Shown here one piece after another: positions 1-8,425 of a stretch of DNA of 64,000 nucleotides (within the stretch, counting starts at the first letter, position 1; each line of letters begins with the position of its first letter). The notes beneath the pieces were generated by a model. The model made no database searches, was not told the origin of the DNA, and saw only the letters and a list, made by a program, of their open reading frames with translations. This DNA is from Basidiobolus meristosporus CBS 931.73 (taxonomy: Eukaryota; Basidiobolomycota; Basidiobolomycetes; Basidiobolales; Basidiobolaceae). Made by a program: the position numbers and the translations under genes. The DNA lies in NCBI GenBank assembly GCA_002104905.1, contig MCFE01000195.1, forward strand, positions 1 through 64,000, written 5' to 3'.

Positions 1-201
1 CTAACCCTAACCCTAACCCTAACCCTAACCCTAACCCTAACCCTAACCCTAACCCTAACCCTAACCCTAACCCTAACCCTAACCCTAACCCTAACCCTAA
101 CCCTAACCCTAACCCTAACCCTAACCCTAACCCTAACCCTAACCCTAACCCTAACCCTAACCCTAACCCTAACCCTAACCCTAACCCTAACCCTAACCCT
201 A
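1..201. repeat. Terminal telomeric repeat (CCCTAA)n
   Basis: About 33 perfect tandem CCCTAA units run from the first base to about position 201, with no variant unit. The C-rich strand reads 5' to 3' into the window, as expected for a left chromosome end whose G-rich strand (TTAGGG) carries the 3' overhang. The array joins directly to retrotransposon coding sequence with no subtelomeric spacer. Confidence 0.98.
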
Positions 202-2043
202 TATATCCTTGCCTCTGCAATCTTCCAACTCTATAACAAGAACAGTATCAAGACTCTACAGGGCAATGAGGCCCTCTTCCAGGAAGTTACCTTCAACAGA
301 ACAGCTGGCTAACATCTTCTTCTCTACAAAGCAGTACTCAACTCCTGGCTTTCATCCTGACTTCAAGACTCTGCCCATCCCACTTGCACTTGATCAAAGG
401 AGAATCCATAATGTGCTCAAGAGGCTTCCCAACTCTACTGCTCCAGGTGTGGACACAATCTCCTATGAGCTTCTGAAGACTAGTACCAAGGCCATGTCTG
501 CACTTCTGCTTCCACTGTTTCAGCAATGCTCAGCCCAGCTTTCTACTCCTGAGGAATGGTCCTTTGCAAATGTTCTGCCACTGTACAAGGGTAAAGGAAA
601 GCACCTGGATCCTAGCTCCTACAGGCCAATATCTCTGCTGCCCACCTGCAGAAAGGTGTTTGAGCTTCTGCTTGCTCAGGAGCTCTACTCTGACTCCCTC
701 AAGTTTCATCCTGCACAGTTTGGCTTTGTTCCTGGCCTCTCCTTGGAATATGCAGTCATACTTAGCCAAGATCACTCTCTCCAGTGCAAGTATCCCTCTG
801 TTCTGTTTGATATTACTAAGGCCTTTGATTCAGTTGACAGAAATCTGCTTTGGTCCAAGTTGCAATGCTTCTCCAGTACCTCTCTCACCCTCCTTGTCAG
901 GTCTCTGTTTCTGGATCCACAAGCAAGAATTCTGCACCCAAGTGAGCAATCAGCTGTGTTCTCAGTTCCTAATGGAGTGGTTCAAGGCTCTGTGCTTGGT
1001 CCTATACTGTTTGCCATCTTCCTGAATGATTTCCCAAGACTCTCAGCTGACTGCCTGGTTACTCTCTTTGCTGATGACATCAGAATATCCTCCTCCAATG
1101 TGCAACAAGACTCCCAGACCATCCACCAGTATCTGCAGAAGAATAATCTCCAGCTTTCCATTGCAAAGACAGTACCTTTGGGCTCTCCCATCAACTTGGA
1201 GAACTCCACTCTACCTGCTCAGGTTTCTGCTACATATCTTGGCTTTCCTTTCCTTCCTACTGGACTAGACTCTGGAGCACACCTGAAGAAGAGAATTATC
1301 CTGGCAAGACAGGCACTCCACAAGCTACTGGCTGTTACTCCTCCTACAACTTCAGCTCCCAGCTGCCTCCTTCTACTCAAGCAGTTTGTCTTCCCTGTCC
1401 TGGAATTTGGCTTACCACTTCTCTCTCTTACTTCTAGAGACTGCACTAAGCTTGACAAGTTTGCAGTATGGTGCATTACCTCCTTGGTGCCTCATTTGCC
1501 TGAATGCCCCTACAGACATGCTATTCTTGGTGCTTTTGGGTTTATGCCCTATAAGATCAGACTTCTCTACCTTAGAACCAGATTATACCTCAGACTTCAC
1601 AACTGCAACAACCCACTGATTAAGGCCTGGAAGAGAACACACCACACAACACCTGGCTCCTGCTGGAGAACTATACTTGGAGATCCTGAAGTCAAGAAGT
1701 TTGCTCACTATATTCTGCAGTCAGAAAAACCCAAGCTGGCCTACCTGAAGTACTTGACAGACCTTTGGCAGCAATATCTGCAGCAGCACACTCCCTTTAT
1801 GATGAATATCAATCCTTATCACATTCCCCTCATTAATGTTGTTCACAAGTCATTCTTACCTCTCTTGCTACCCCCCTTCCCACTGAACAGTGTCTTGAGC
1901 ACTGAAGAACTATCATCACTTCTTATTAACTTACCTACAAATTCCCCTCAGCTACACACTCTTGTATCAAAGCTACAACAGTAGCGCTGGCTTCTTTGTT
2001 TCAACTGAAATAAAGATTTCACCTGTTGGTGACTGTCTCCCCC
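202..2043 (+). mobile_element. 5'-truncated non-LTR (LINE) retrotransposon between telomeric repeats
   Basis: A LINE fragment starts at the inner edge of the terminal telomere array and ends in a short 3' tail (1985-2043) that runs into a second, imperfect telomeric stretch (about 2040-2068). It keeps the reverse transcriptase and C-terminal part of its ORF; any endonuclease or ORF1 region is missing upstream. The tail contains AATAAAG and ends in a C run that merges with CCCTAA. The element's 3' end faces the centromere and its 5' end the chromosome tip. This orientation is expected if cDNA synthesis was primed by the 3' end of a chromosome terminus. Confidence 0.9.
209..1984 (+). CDS. LINE reverse transcriptase (5'-truncated ORF)
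   Basis: The open frame encodes about 591 residues of a LINE polyprotein. Recognisable RT blocks are the conserved R-P-I-S-L-L segment near residue 139, the F-D-I-T-K-A-F-D block with catalytic D201, the P-N-G-V-V-Q-G-S-V-L-G-P block at 254-265, and the F-A-D-D catalytic pair D289/D290. About 300 residues follow without a clear CCHC zinc knuckle. The frame is closed upstream by a stop inside the telomeric array and has no ATG at its beginning: the first codons are TTG and CCT, and the first ATG is at 266. The N-terminus is therefore a truncation junction, not a natural start. The RT core looks intact, but the copy lacks a 5' end and is probably not autonomous. Confidence 0.9.
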   Translation: MPLQSSNSITRTVSRLYRAMRPSSRKLPSTEQLANIFFSTKQYSTPGFHPDFKTLPIPLALDQRRIHNVLKRLPNSTAPGVDTISYELLKTSTKAMSALLLPLFQQCSAQLSTPEEWSFANVLPLYKGKGKHLDPSSYRPISLLPTCRKVFELLLAQELYSDSLKFHPAQFGFVPGLSLEYAVILSQDHSLQCKYPSVLFDITKAFDSVDRNLLWSKLQCFSSTSLTLLVRSLFLDPQARILHPSEQSAVFSVPNGVVQGSVLGPILFAIFLNDFPRLSADCLVTLFADDIRISSSNVQQDSQTIHQYLQKNNLQLSIAKTVPLGSPINLENSTLPAQVSATYLGFPFLPTGLDSGAHLKKRIILARQALHKLLAVTPPTTSAPSCLLLLKQFVFPVLEFGLPLLSLTSRDCTKLDKFAVWCITSLVPHLPECPYRHAILGAFGFMPYKIRLLYLRTRLYLRLHNCNNPLIKAWKRTHHTTPGSCWRTILGDPEVKKFAHYILQSEKPKLAYLKYLTDLWQQYLQQHTPFMMNINPYHIPLINVVHKSFLPLLLPPFPLNSVLSTEELSSLLINLPTNSPQLHTLVSKLQQ

Positions 2044-2068
2044 CCCTAACCCTAAACCTAACCCTAAA
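2040..2068. repeat. Interstitial telomeric repeat at LINE 3' junction
   Basis: Four CCCTAA-like units, two of them variant, directly follow the LINE 3' tail. The C run closing the tail (2037-2043) overlaps the first unit, so the exact junction is ambiguous by a few bases. This stretch is the likely remnant of the telomere that existed before the element was added. Confidence 0.85.
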
Positions 2069-2202
2069 ATTATATCTCTCAAGCTTATCTACTTCACTCC
2101 CCCATGAACCTGAACTCCAGTGTACTCTGGGATACTGCCTTAACTTTAGCTTAGATTTATTCATATTCAACTTAGTGTTTACTTTGGGAATCTTCTATTC
2201 CC

Positions 2203-2276
2203 AGCTGGCTTCTTTATTTGTAGTTAGACTTGTCTGAAATCAAATAAAGATTTCACCTACCTTGGTGACTTTCCCT
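2203..2276 (+). mobile_element. Decayed LINE 3' tail (tail-only copy)
   Basis: This segment repeats the 3' tail of the LINE at 1985-2043: a CTGGCTTCTTT start, AAATAAAGATTTCACCT in the middle and GGTGACTTTCCCTCCC at the end. No coding part is attached, so it is an extreme 5' truncation. It lies directly upstream of the second coding copy. Confidence 0.75.
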
Positions 2277-2279
2277 CCC

Positions 2280-2733
2280 CTGAGACTTCACCACTGCAAC
2301 AACCCACTAATCAAGGCCTGGAAGAGAACACACCACACTACACCTGGCTCCTGCTGGAGAACTATACTTGGAGATCCTGAAGTCAAGAAGTTTGCTCAAT
2401 ATATTCTGCAGTCAGAAAAACCAAGCTGGCTTACCTTAAGTACTTGACAGACCTTTGGCAGCAATATCTGCAGCAGCACACTCCCTTTATGATGAATATC
2501 AATCCTTATCACATTCCCCTCATTAATGTTGTTCACAAGTCATTCTTACCTCTCTTGCTACCCCCCTTCCCACTGAACAGTGTCTTGAGCACTGAAGAAC
2601 TATCATCACTTCTTATTAACTTACCTACAAACTCCCCTCAGCTACACACTCTTGTATCAAAGCTACAACAGTAGTGCTGGTTTCTTTGTTTCAACTGAAA
2701 TAAAGATTTCACCTGTTGGTGACTGTCTCCCTT
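2280..2733 (+). mobile_element. Second, shorter LINE copy with frameshift
   Basis: This copy matches 1590-2043 of the first LINE almost base for base: the last ~130 codons of the ORF plus the 3' tail. It begins mid-ORF. A C is missing near 2421 relative to the first copy (AAAAACC instead of AAAAACCC), which splits the reading frame into pieces ending at 2447 and 2674. The near-identity suggests that both copies are recent. It is a pseudogene fragment. Confidence 0.9.
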
Positions 2734-2798
2734 TGACTCAGCATCTGTGTTTCAGATGAAATGATGATTTTACTTGATGATAACTGTCTCCCCCCTAA
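2734..2798 (+). mobile_element. Decayed LINE 3' tail
   Basis: A degenerate tail with the order GTTTCAGATGAAAT, GATGATTTTACTTG and GATAACTGTCTCCCCCC, immediately following the previous copy and running into CTAACAC. It matches the pattern of the intact tails but has lost the AATAAA motif. Confidence 0.6.
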
Positions 2799-3476
2799 CA
2801 CATTAGCAGTCATTCTCTCTTGTGAAACCATTCATATAAAATTTATCATTAAATATAATTTATTACTATTGTAAAAGGGACTTATATCCATGCTAGCTTC
2901 TTTGTTTGTTTTAGTGCAGGCTGCAGACAGAGGTATCATCACCATCTGTTGACTTTTCCTCCTGCTAAGTGTAGCCTAGATCCAAGAACACCTAGATATT
3001 TTCATTAACCTAATAAATCCTATGCCTTGGTTTCATACTTGGTCAATCCTTTAGTTTGTAGCAGAAAAAGTGCCAACAATTTGTGGGTAACACAGAACAC
3101 AATGCACCAGAGCTCCCCCCCAAATAATTATAGCTTTTGGGTGCATTAATCCAGATTCCAAATGGGAACTGTCCATTGGTAGCAATTATTGGTTCATGAT
3201 TATGTATTAATGTTTGTATTGTTTGGGTTAACTCATGATAGCTAAACTGCTATAATCATGTATAACCTTGATTATTTGTTTGCTCTGAAAAGGATGCACC
3301 TACACAGTTGTGCCAATAATAGATTACTGCTTCAAAGTAATTGATCCGAGTTGGTGATGAATTTATTCAAAAATATTTACTCAACAGGTTCCACCACTCA
3401 GCTTCTCAACTTTGAGACCTAACTTTCCAGGGAAAATATCTCTCCAACCTGGCTTTCTAGGAGCAACTTCATATTC

Positions 3477-3603
3477 CCCTGGCTTCTTTTGATACTTGTC
3501 CTAAGTAAAAAAAGATTTTGCCTGCTGGTGACTTTCATCCTAATTTTGAATTATTGAAATAAAAATTTCACCTGTTAGTGATTGTCACCTTCCCCCTAAC
3601 TAT
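3477..3603 (+). mobile_element. Two tandem decayed LINE 3' tails
   Basis: Two tail copies lie head to tail. The first (3477-3542) has CTGGCTTCTTTTG, AAAAAAAGATTTTGCCTG and CTGGTGACTTTCATCC. The second (3543-3603) has GAAATAAAAATTTCACCTG, TTAGTGATTGTCACC and TTCCCCCTAAC. The second ends in CCCCCTAAC, again merging with a telomere-like motif. Both are on the same strand as the coding copies. Confidence 0.7.
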
Positions 3604-4331
3604 AGGCTTTAAGCACTACATATGTTATCCAATTCAACAAACTTCCTGGTCGACTATTCCTTGACTATGTGAATTTTATTATATATAGTAGACTATGTTT
3701 GACTGAAAGTTTTCTTCAGTTGAGGTCGTAGTTCACGTATGCGCCCTACTTTGATAATTCACATATGATATGCTTGATGGTACGTTGGCTATAACTGCAC
3801 ACATTATACCTCCACACAATAATAAACCTTCCACATAAGAGCTACATTCTAAGTTATACAGCGTGTCTGTGTGTCATCATGCATCAGTAGTGCATAGCCA
3901 TCTACTTTTCGTGCCACAGTACAAGCTCGTAACGAAGTAGTCATGCAATGCTTTGGATGCTAGTGTATGTAAAAAGCGTATACCTGAATGGCGCTTCTGT
4001 GCCGTTGGATGTTTATCTAATTCGACAACGCGGATCTAGATAGGTCAGCAAGCCTATTCCGGATGAAGCAACATTACTGTAGCCAACCTAGCAGCTGCAT
4101 TCCCTAAATCACTCATTCTTTTCGTAATCTTACCAAGTCGGTTTGGCAGAAATTGCTCGGATTTGGCGCACAGCCATTTGCGGGAGATTTTATCCAGGAT
4201 TTTGCCAACATCCTCCGCATTTTATCATTGCGCAACTATATCACAACCATGATGATACAAAGGCTAGCGGAGAATTTAATGAAAACGCATGGTCGTACCC
4301 CGTCTACCGAAGTCTACATCCTGCTAGAAAA

Positions 4332-4339
4332 ATATATAA
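4332..4339 (+). promoter_or_regulatory. TATA box of RGS-GPCR gene
   Basis: ATATATAA lies about 100 bp upstream of the ATG at 4440, a position shared with the TATA-like boxes of several other genes in the window. Function is inferred from position and sequence only. Confidence 0.5.
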
Positions 4340-4439
4340 GGCATTGCTCAGTCAGCTAATAGCCCACAGCATTGATTTCTCTTCTCCCACTTTAATTCAC
4401 ATCACATCTACCTTTATCTAACCTGGTTCATTCAAGATC

Positions 4440-5777
4440 ATGATTGGCCTTCGAGCGGAAAATTGGACATTACTCCAACGAATCTATTACCCTTTGACTC
4501 TGGGGTGGAATGTATTTTTGTTAGTAACGACATTACTATTCTTGGCTCATCGCAGCTCACCCATTATCCGGTACCGGGGAACCTTTCTCTCGATTTGCAT
4601 GGTTATTGCCAATTCGTTGGTGGTCACCCTTTACTTAGGAAGAGAGCCCACATTTGACAAATTCCCATGCTTTGTCAGCTTATGGGTTTCATCGATTGGA
4701 ATCCCATTATGGCTCACGTGTGTCTTGGGGCGATTTTTGAGACTGATCTTTCTCTATCGTTTCAATCAGGCTCAACTAACCTCAGTATCGACCACATTCG
4801 GTAGCAATAGTGGCGGTACGAACCTTATCAGACGCTACAGCTTTACGTGTGAAGAAAAGAGCATCAAGCCATCCACACTAAGATCCCAAGAAGACTGGTA
4901 CATCAGGCACAGAGGAATCTTCACCAACAGATTCATTTTGAAGCTGGTGTTGGGATGTCTAGCACTGCAGCTCCTTCCCACATTGGTGATTCAGTATTAC
5001 TCCCAAAATTTTGCCCTGTACCCACAGGTACAGACCGGAAATTGTGTCACCGGCTGGGAATTCATTCCGGTTTACACCACCTCGCTGATCTATGTCTTCA
5101 TCCTCTGCCCCATCATGATTATTCAGCTGCATGGCTTCAACGATGTGTACGGTATTAAGCATGAGTTGATGAGTGATTTTGTAGTTGGATCCATAGCATT
5201 CTTGCTGTATGCTATTTTTGCCGTCTCACCGAGTCTCAAGAACGTCATCAAAGTCTTCCCTGCGGCACATTGGAGTGTGCTGGCACTAATGGTCTCCCAT
5301 ATCTTTTCCATAGTCATCCCCACCATTCAGGCCATCCGCTCCTCAACGGAGGAAGAGCTGAACGACAACAACCCCGAGTTTGAGTGCATCTTAGAGGACC
5401 CAGAGAAATTCGAGGTATTCCAGAAGTTCTGCGTGAGTAATTTCACGGTAGAAACCACTAGATTTTATGAGAGATGCATCAAGTTCCGCACTAGAGCAGA
5501 GCGCATGAATCTTGACCAAAAAACCGACAAAACCCTGATCCTCGACGGGGAGCTTATCACCGAGATTCAATCGATATACGAGATGTTCATTGCACCCAGC
5601 GCCGCTTTCCCAATTCAGATTGATCGTGCTACAGCACGCCAGATAGCGAAAGATATTTTCTCGGGCACCATTACCCTTGAAATATTTGACCTGGCTGTTT
5701 ACGAAGTCCGTCAACAAATGCTAAGCATGTCCTTTTCACAATTCAGCAGCCTTAATGCTTCTCAATCATCGAGCTGA
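4440..5777 (+). CDS. Seven-transmembrane receptor with C-terminal RGS domain
   Basis: A single-exon gene for 445 residues. Hydrophobic helices lie near residues 20-37, 47-66, 78-106, 164-184, 208-230, 245-262 and 275-297, giving a seven-helix layout. The cytoplasmic C-terminus (about 315-436) reads as an RGS domain: F-x-x-F-C-V-S-N-F at the start, F-Y-E-R at 342-345, I-Y-E-M-F-I at 379-384 and a closing F-D-L-A-V-Y-E-V block. RGS domains accelerate GTP hydrolysis on G-alpha subunits. Fusions with seven helices are known in fungal GprK-type receptors and plant RGS1 proteins. The protein is inferred to sit in the plasma membrane and both sense a signal and damp G-protein output. The loop after helix 3 (residues 107-160) is long and polar. 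The ATG has a TATA box about 100 bp upstream. Confidence 0.85.
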   Translation: MIGLRAENWTLLQRIYYPLTLGWNVFLLVTTLLFLAHRSSPIIRYRGTFLSICMVIANSLVVTLYLGREPTFDKFPCFVSLWVSSIGIPLWLTCVLGRFLRLIFLYRFNQAQLTSVSTTFGSNSGGTNLIRRYSFTCEEKSIKPSTLRSQEDWYIRHRGIFTNRFILKLVLGCLALQLLPTLVIQYYSQNFALYPQVQTGNCVTGWEFIPVYTTSLIYVFILCPIMIIQLHGFNDVYGIKHELMSDFVVGSIAFLLYAIFAVSPSLKNVIKVFPAAHWSVLALMVSHIFSIVIPTIQAIRSSTEEELNDNNPEFECILEDPEKFEVFQKFCVSNFTVETTRFYERCIKFRTRAERMNLDQKTDKTLILDGELITEIQSIYEMFIAPSAAFPIQIDRATARQIAKDIFSGTITLEIFDLAVYEVRQQMLSMSFSQFSSLNASQSSS

Positions 5778-6548
5778 GCTGCTAATATGGTGTACCCTCC
5801 ATAGACCCACTGTAGACAAATACGTTGCATCCGTAATGAGTGTGCCCGCACTGAACCAAATTTGTACTTACTTAGATATTAACTCCTTATGTCCAACCTA
5901 TCTATATCCTGAATCATCGTAGAACTCTGGTGAATCCCCTTTACTCTGCTTTCATTTATATGGAATAACCTTTATTTAAAATCTAATAAAAATGAAGACT
6001 TATGTCACTTGAACCCGTATCACTCGGTAACGACTGTCCCTATACACTGTTCTAGATCCAAGTAGCAGGCCAGGTCCGACTAGAGATTTCAGCGCCTCCA
6101 ACGATTTGGGCATCTTCCAGTGATAAGCATAATTGTGATGTAAGACTGTATTCGCCAATGAGTACTGCGTACCACCTGTTTTGGGAGCCAAGTATAGACC
6201 TTGGATATGTGGTGTCCACGGGCCTGATATCCTCAAGAATTTATTCTCAGTTCAGCAGGTAGGCACAGATGTATATTTGTCTCTTCACCAACGTTCTAGT
6301 CGAAACAGCGATAAGAAAGATCAGTCATAGTACAGAATAAGCCGCATCAGCGTGAAAAATAGGTAAATCAATAATATACAAATATAAGTTGAAGCTCATG
6401 GGTCCTGGAAGTAGATGTGGTATGCTCCAGAAAAATCAAATAAAATGTACGAGTGGCTTTGAGAGAGTAAAAATTTTAAAGCCGTATTAACAATGAAAAT
6501 AAAGTAGTTCGAATTGAGGAGAAAACCATCGGCTAGTGATTACAGCTA
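5778..6548. other. Intergenic region between convergent genes; no gene seen
   Basis: This is the shared 3' region of the receptor (+) and the Medusa-type gene (-). AATAAAAATG near 5986 and several AATAAA-like motifs could serve as polyadenylation signals. A 78-codon minus-strand frame at 6000-6236 has no recognisable domain. Confidence 0.5.
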
Positions 6549-8425
6549 TCATGTGTATCTGTGGAAGGCACTGTCAGGCCTTGTCGAACTTGCTGCATCT
6601 GTGTTCGATGGAATAGCTCCACTTGAAGTACTAATAGGTGCCATCGTATAAAGTGATTGTCCATAATGATTTATATGAGATGTCGGTGGTAGAACATGCC
6701 CATTGGCATTTGGATTGCTGTTACCCTCTATGCCGTATATTGGAGGTTGCTCAAACTCGCGGAAATTGAAGCTCTAATATATGTATCGGGTCTTGTTAGT
6801 ATTGACTCGGAATGAGTACATTCGTTACTTACTTGATTCAATGAGATTGTCTCGTTTATATGGCTCATACTTGACGGTGAGTAATCGCTAGACACATGAC
6901 TCTGATAGCCACCTGCTCCACTATTTTGGTTGACTGCGGAAGAGTTGTTCGGATCAATTGATGGACTAACGATGTTTGGGTTGTTATCCAAGTCCTCTCG
7001 CAGATCTCTCGAATACGAGCTCTCTTGTTTCATATCCAAGCCATTATGGAGCATATAAGGGTGGCTGGAATATGGTATGGGCGGTGGGGTCACTGATGTA
7101 TTATTGGAATGGGTAGCATCAATACTACTAACAGCACCATCTGATCGACGATGGATATTATACGGGATTGAATAGGGATCGGCAAGCGAGTGGCGTCTTA
7201 AGAATAGCTGACGGCGTTGAGGTCCGAACTGTGAAGTACTCTGATAGTTCGCTTCTAAAACATAAAGATAATTGGTATGATGCTTTGTAAGAATAGAACT
7301 TCACTAAATACTCTACCAGAGGATCCATGATTTGCGAAACTTGGATTCAGAGCATGTTGATTGATCTGGCCCTGCTCAGAATACTGTCCAACAGCGGAAG
7401 GGATGCTAAATCCGGCTTGTGGGTTATTGAGCATCCGATTCTCCATGGAATTCAAATCCTGGGAATAAAAGCGGCTCCGTGATAGCTGCGCATTGTAGGA
7501 TTGCGGTGAGATTTGATCAGGGTAATTTGGAGGGAAAACGGTGGCCCCGTGGCCATCCAGTTGTGGATATGGTGATAGGCCCTGTGGGAAGCAACCTGGG
7601 TATGCCTCAAAGCTGTTGGTGTTACTGGGCCCGGAACTGTTGGTTGTATACTTTCCGATAATCTTTCGAAGGGCGCTGGGGAGGACTTTCCAAGGAAAAA
7701 CTTTGACATCTTTCTCAATATTTCTAGGCTTCGGATTGGGAAATGACATTATAAGCTTAAAAAACTCGGTAGAATCAGCTTTGCATTTTGAAACTGTAAT
7801 GGGGCGAAAACCTTCCAAATTTCGTCGAATTCGGTTTTTTTCTTCCACTGAAAATCTCACGGCAATCAGTGACTCCAGTAGATATATACAATCAACACTT
7901 GTGATGTAATAGTCATCCTTCTCTTCCCAGTATATACATGATACACAGATACTGTTGGGTGCTCTGTCCGATGGTGATACAGCATTGAAGCCACAATGGA
8001 TGACATTATTTTCGTGTTTTCTCCAAAACTGCACAAGTCTTCTTTTGACATCTTTTTCTTCAGCGGTCCTGTTAATGCACACAACAAGTATGATTTAGCA
8101 TGGTCAGCAAAAGTTTGTATACGCAATTGCTGTTACTCTACCACTTCATGGTCATATCTTCAATGGAACCATTCAATTTAAGGGAAACCTTATTCATCAA
8201 CGAAGCGTACGCGTTACACGACATGAGTGGTAATGCTCCAACCTGCGGGTTGGGTACCGGATATTCTTCCTGAATGGTGGAGTTGGGAAGGTAGCAGGCC
8301 GATGAGTTCTGCATTGATACAGGTGTCAATGGTGGAGTAACTGCGTGACTGGCTCCGCTAGCAGAGAACGGCGGAGAATAGAAATTTCTGAGATGATGTG
8401 AGTGGGTTTGATGTGGAGAAAGCAT
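6549..8425 (-). CDS. Medusa/REN1/ACR1-type developmental regulator (DUF7082)
   Basis: A four-exon minus-strand gene: 8425-8142, 8068-7317, 7254-6833 and 6773-6549, with introns of 73, 62 and 59 bp, encoding 560 residues. The conserved block starts at the first junction (about residue 95) with L-V-Q-F-W-R-K, continues through S-V-D-C-I-Y-L-L-E-S-L and V-E-E-K-N-R-I-R-R-N-L-E-G-F-R-P, and ends with F-P-N-P-K-P-R-N-I-E-K-D-V-K-V-F-P-W-K. I recognise this as the DUF7082 domain of fungal MedA/REN1/ACR1, nuclear regulators of conidiation and adhesion. Exon 3 begins with the Q-R-R-Q-L-F-L-R-R-H-S-L motif also typical of the family. The flanks are rich in Ser, Pro, Asn and Gln, as in many transcriptional regulators. 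The start is the only ATG (8425) in frame with exon 1; the frame is open a few codons further upstream without another ATG. Confidence 0.88.

Larger units (their letters stand above)
2799..4439. other. Subtelomeric spacer with further tail remnants; no gene
   Basis: I see no supported gene. Weak tail-like remnants occur at about 2892-2970, and two clearer ones lie at 3477-3603 (listed separately). From about 3,640 onward the sequence is unique and less AT-rich and leads into the promoter of the receptor gene at 4,440. Short open frames at 4143-4421 overlap each other in two frames and lack recognisable domains. Confidence 0.6.

Noticed and set aside
564-1025. 153-codon frame inside the LINE
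   Set aside because: It is an alternative frame of the RT coding region; the main frame carries all catalytic motifs.
4143-4421. 92-codon frame upstream of the RGS-GPCR
   Set aside because: It lies across the TATA box and leader of the receptor, overlaps another frame, and shows no domain.
6000-6236. 78-codon minus-strand frame
   Set aside because: It lies in a convergent 3' intergenic region and has no domain or promoter-like context.
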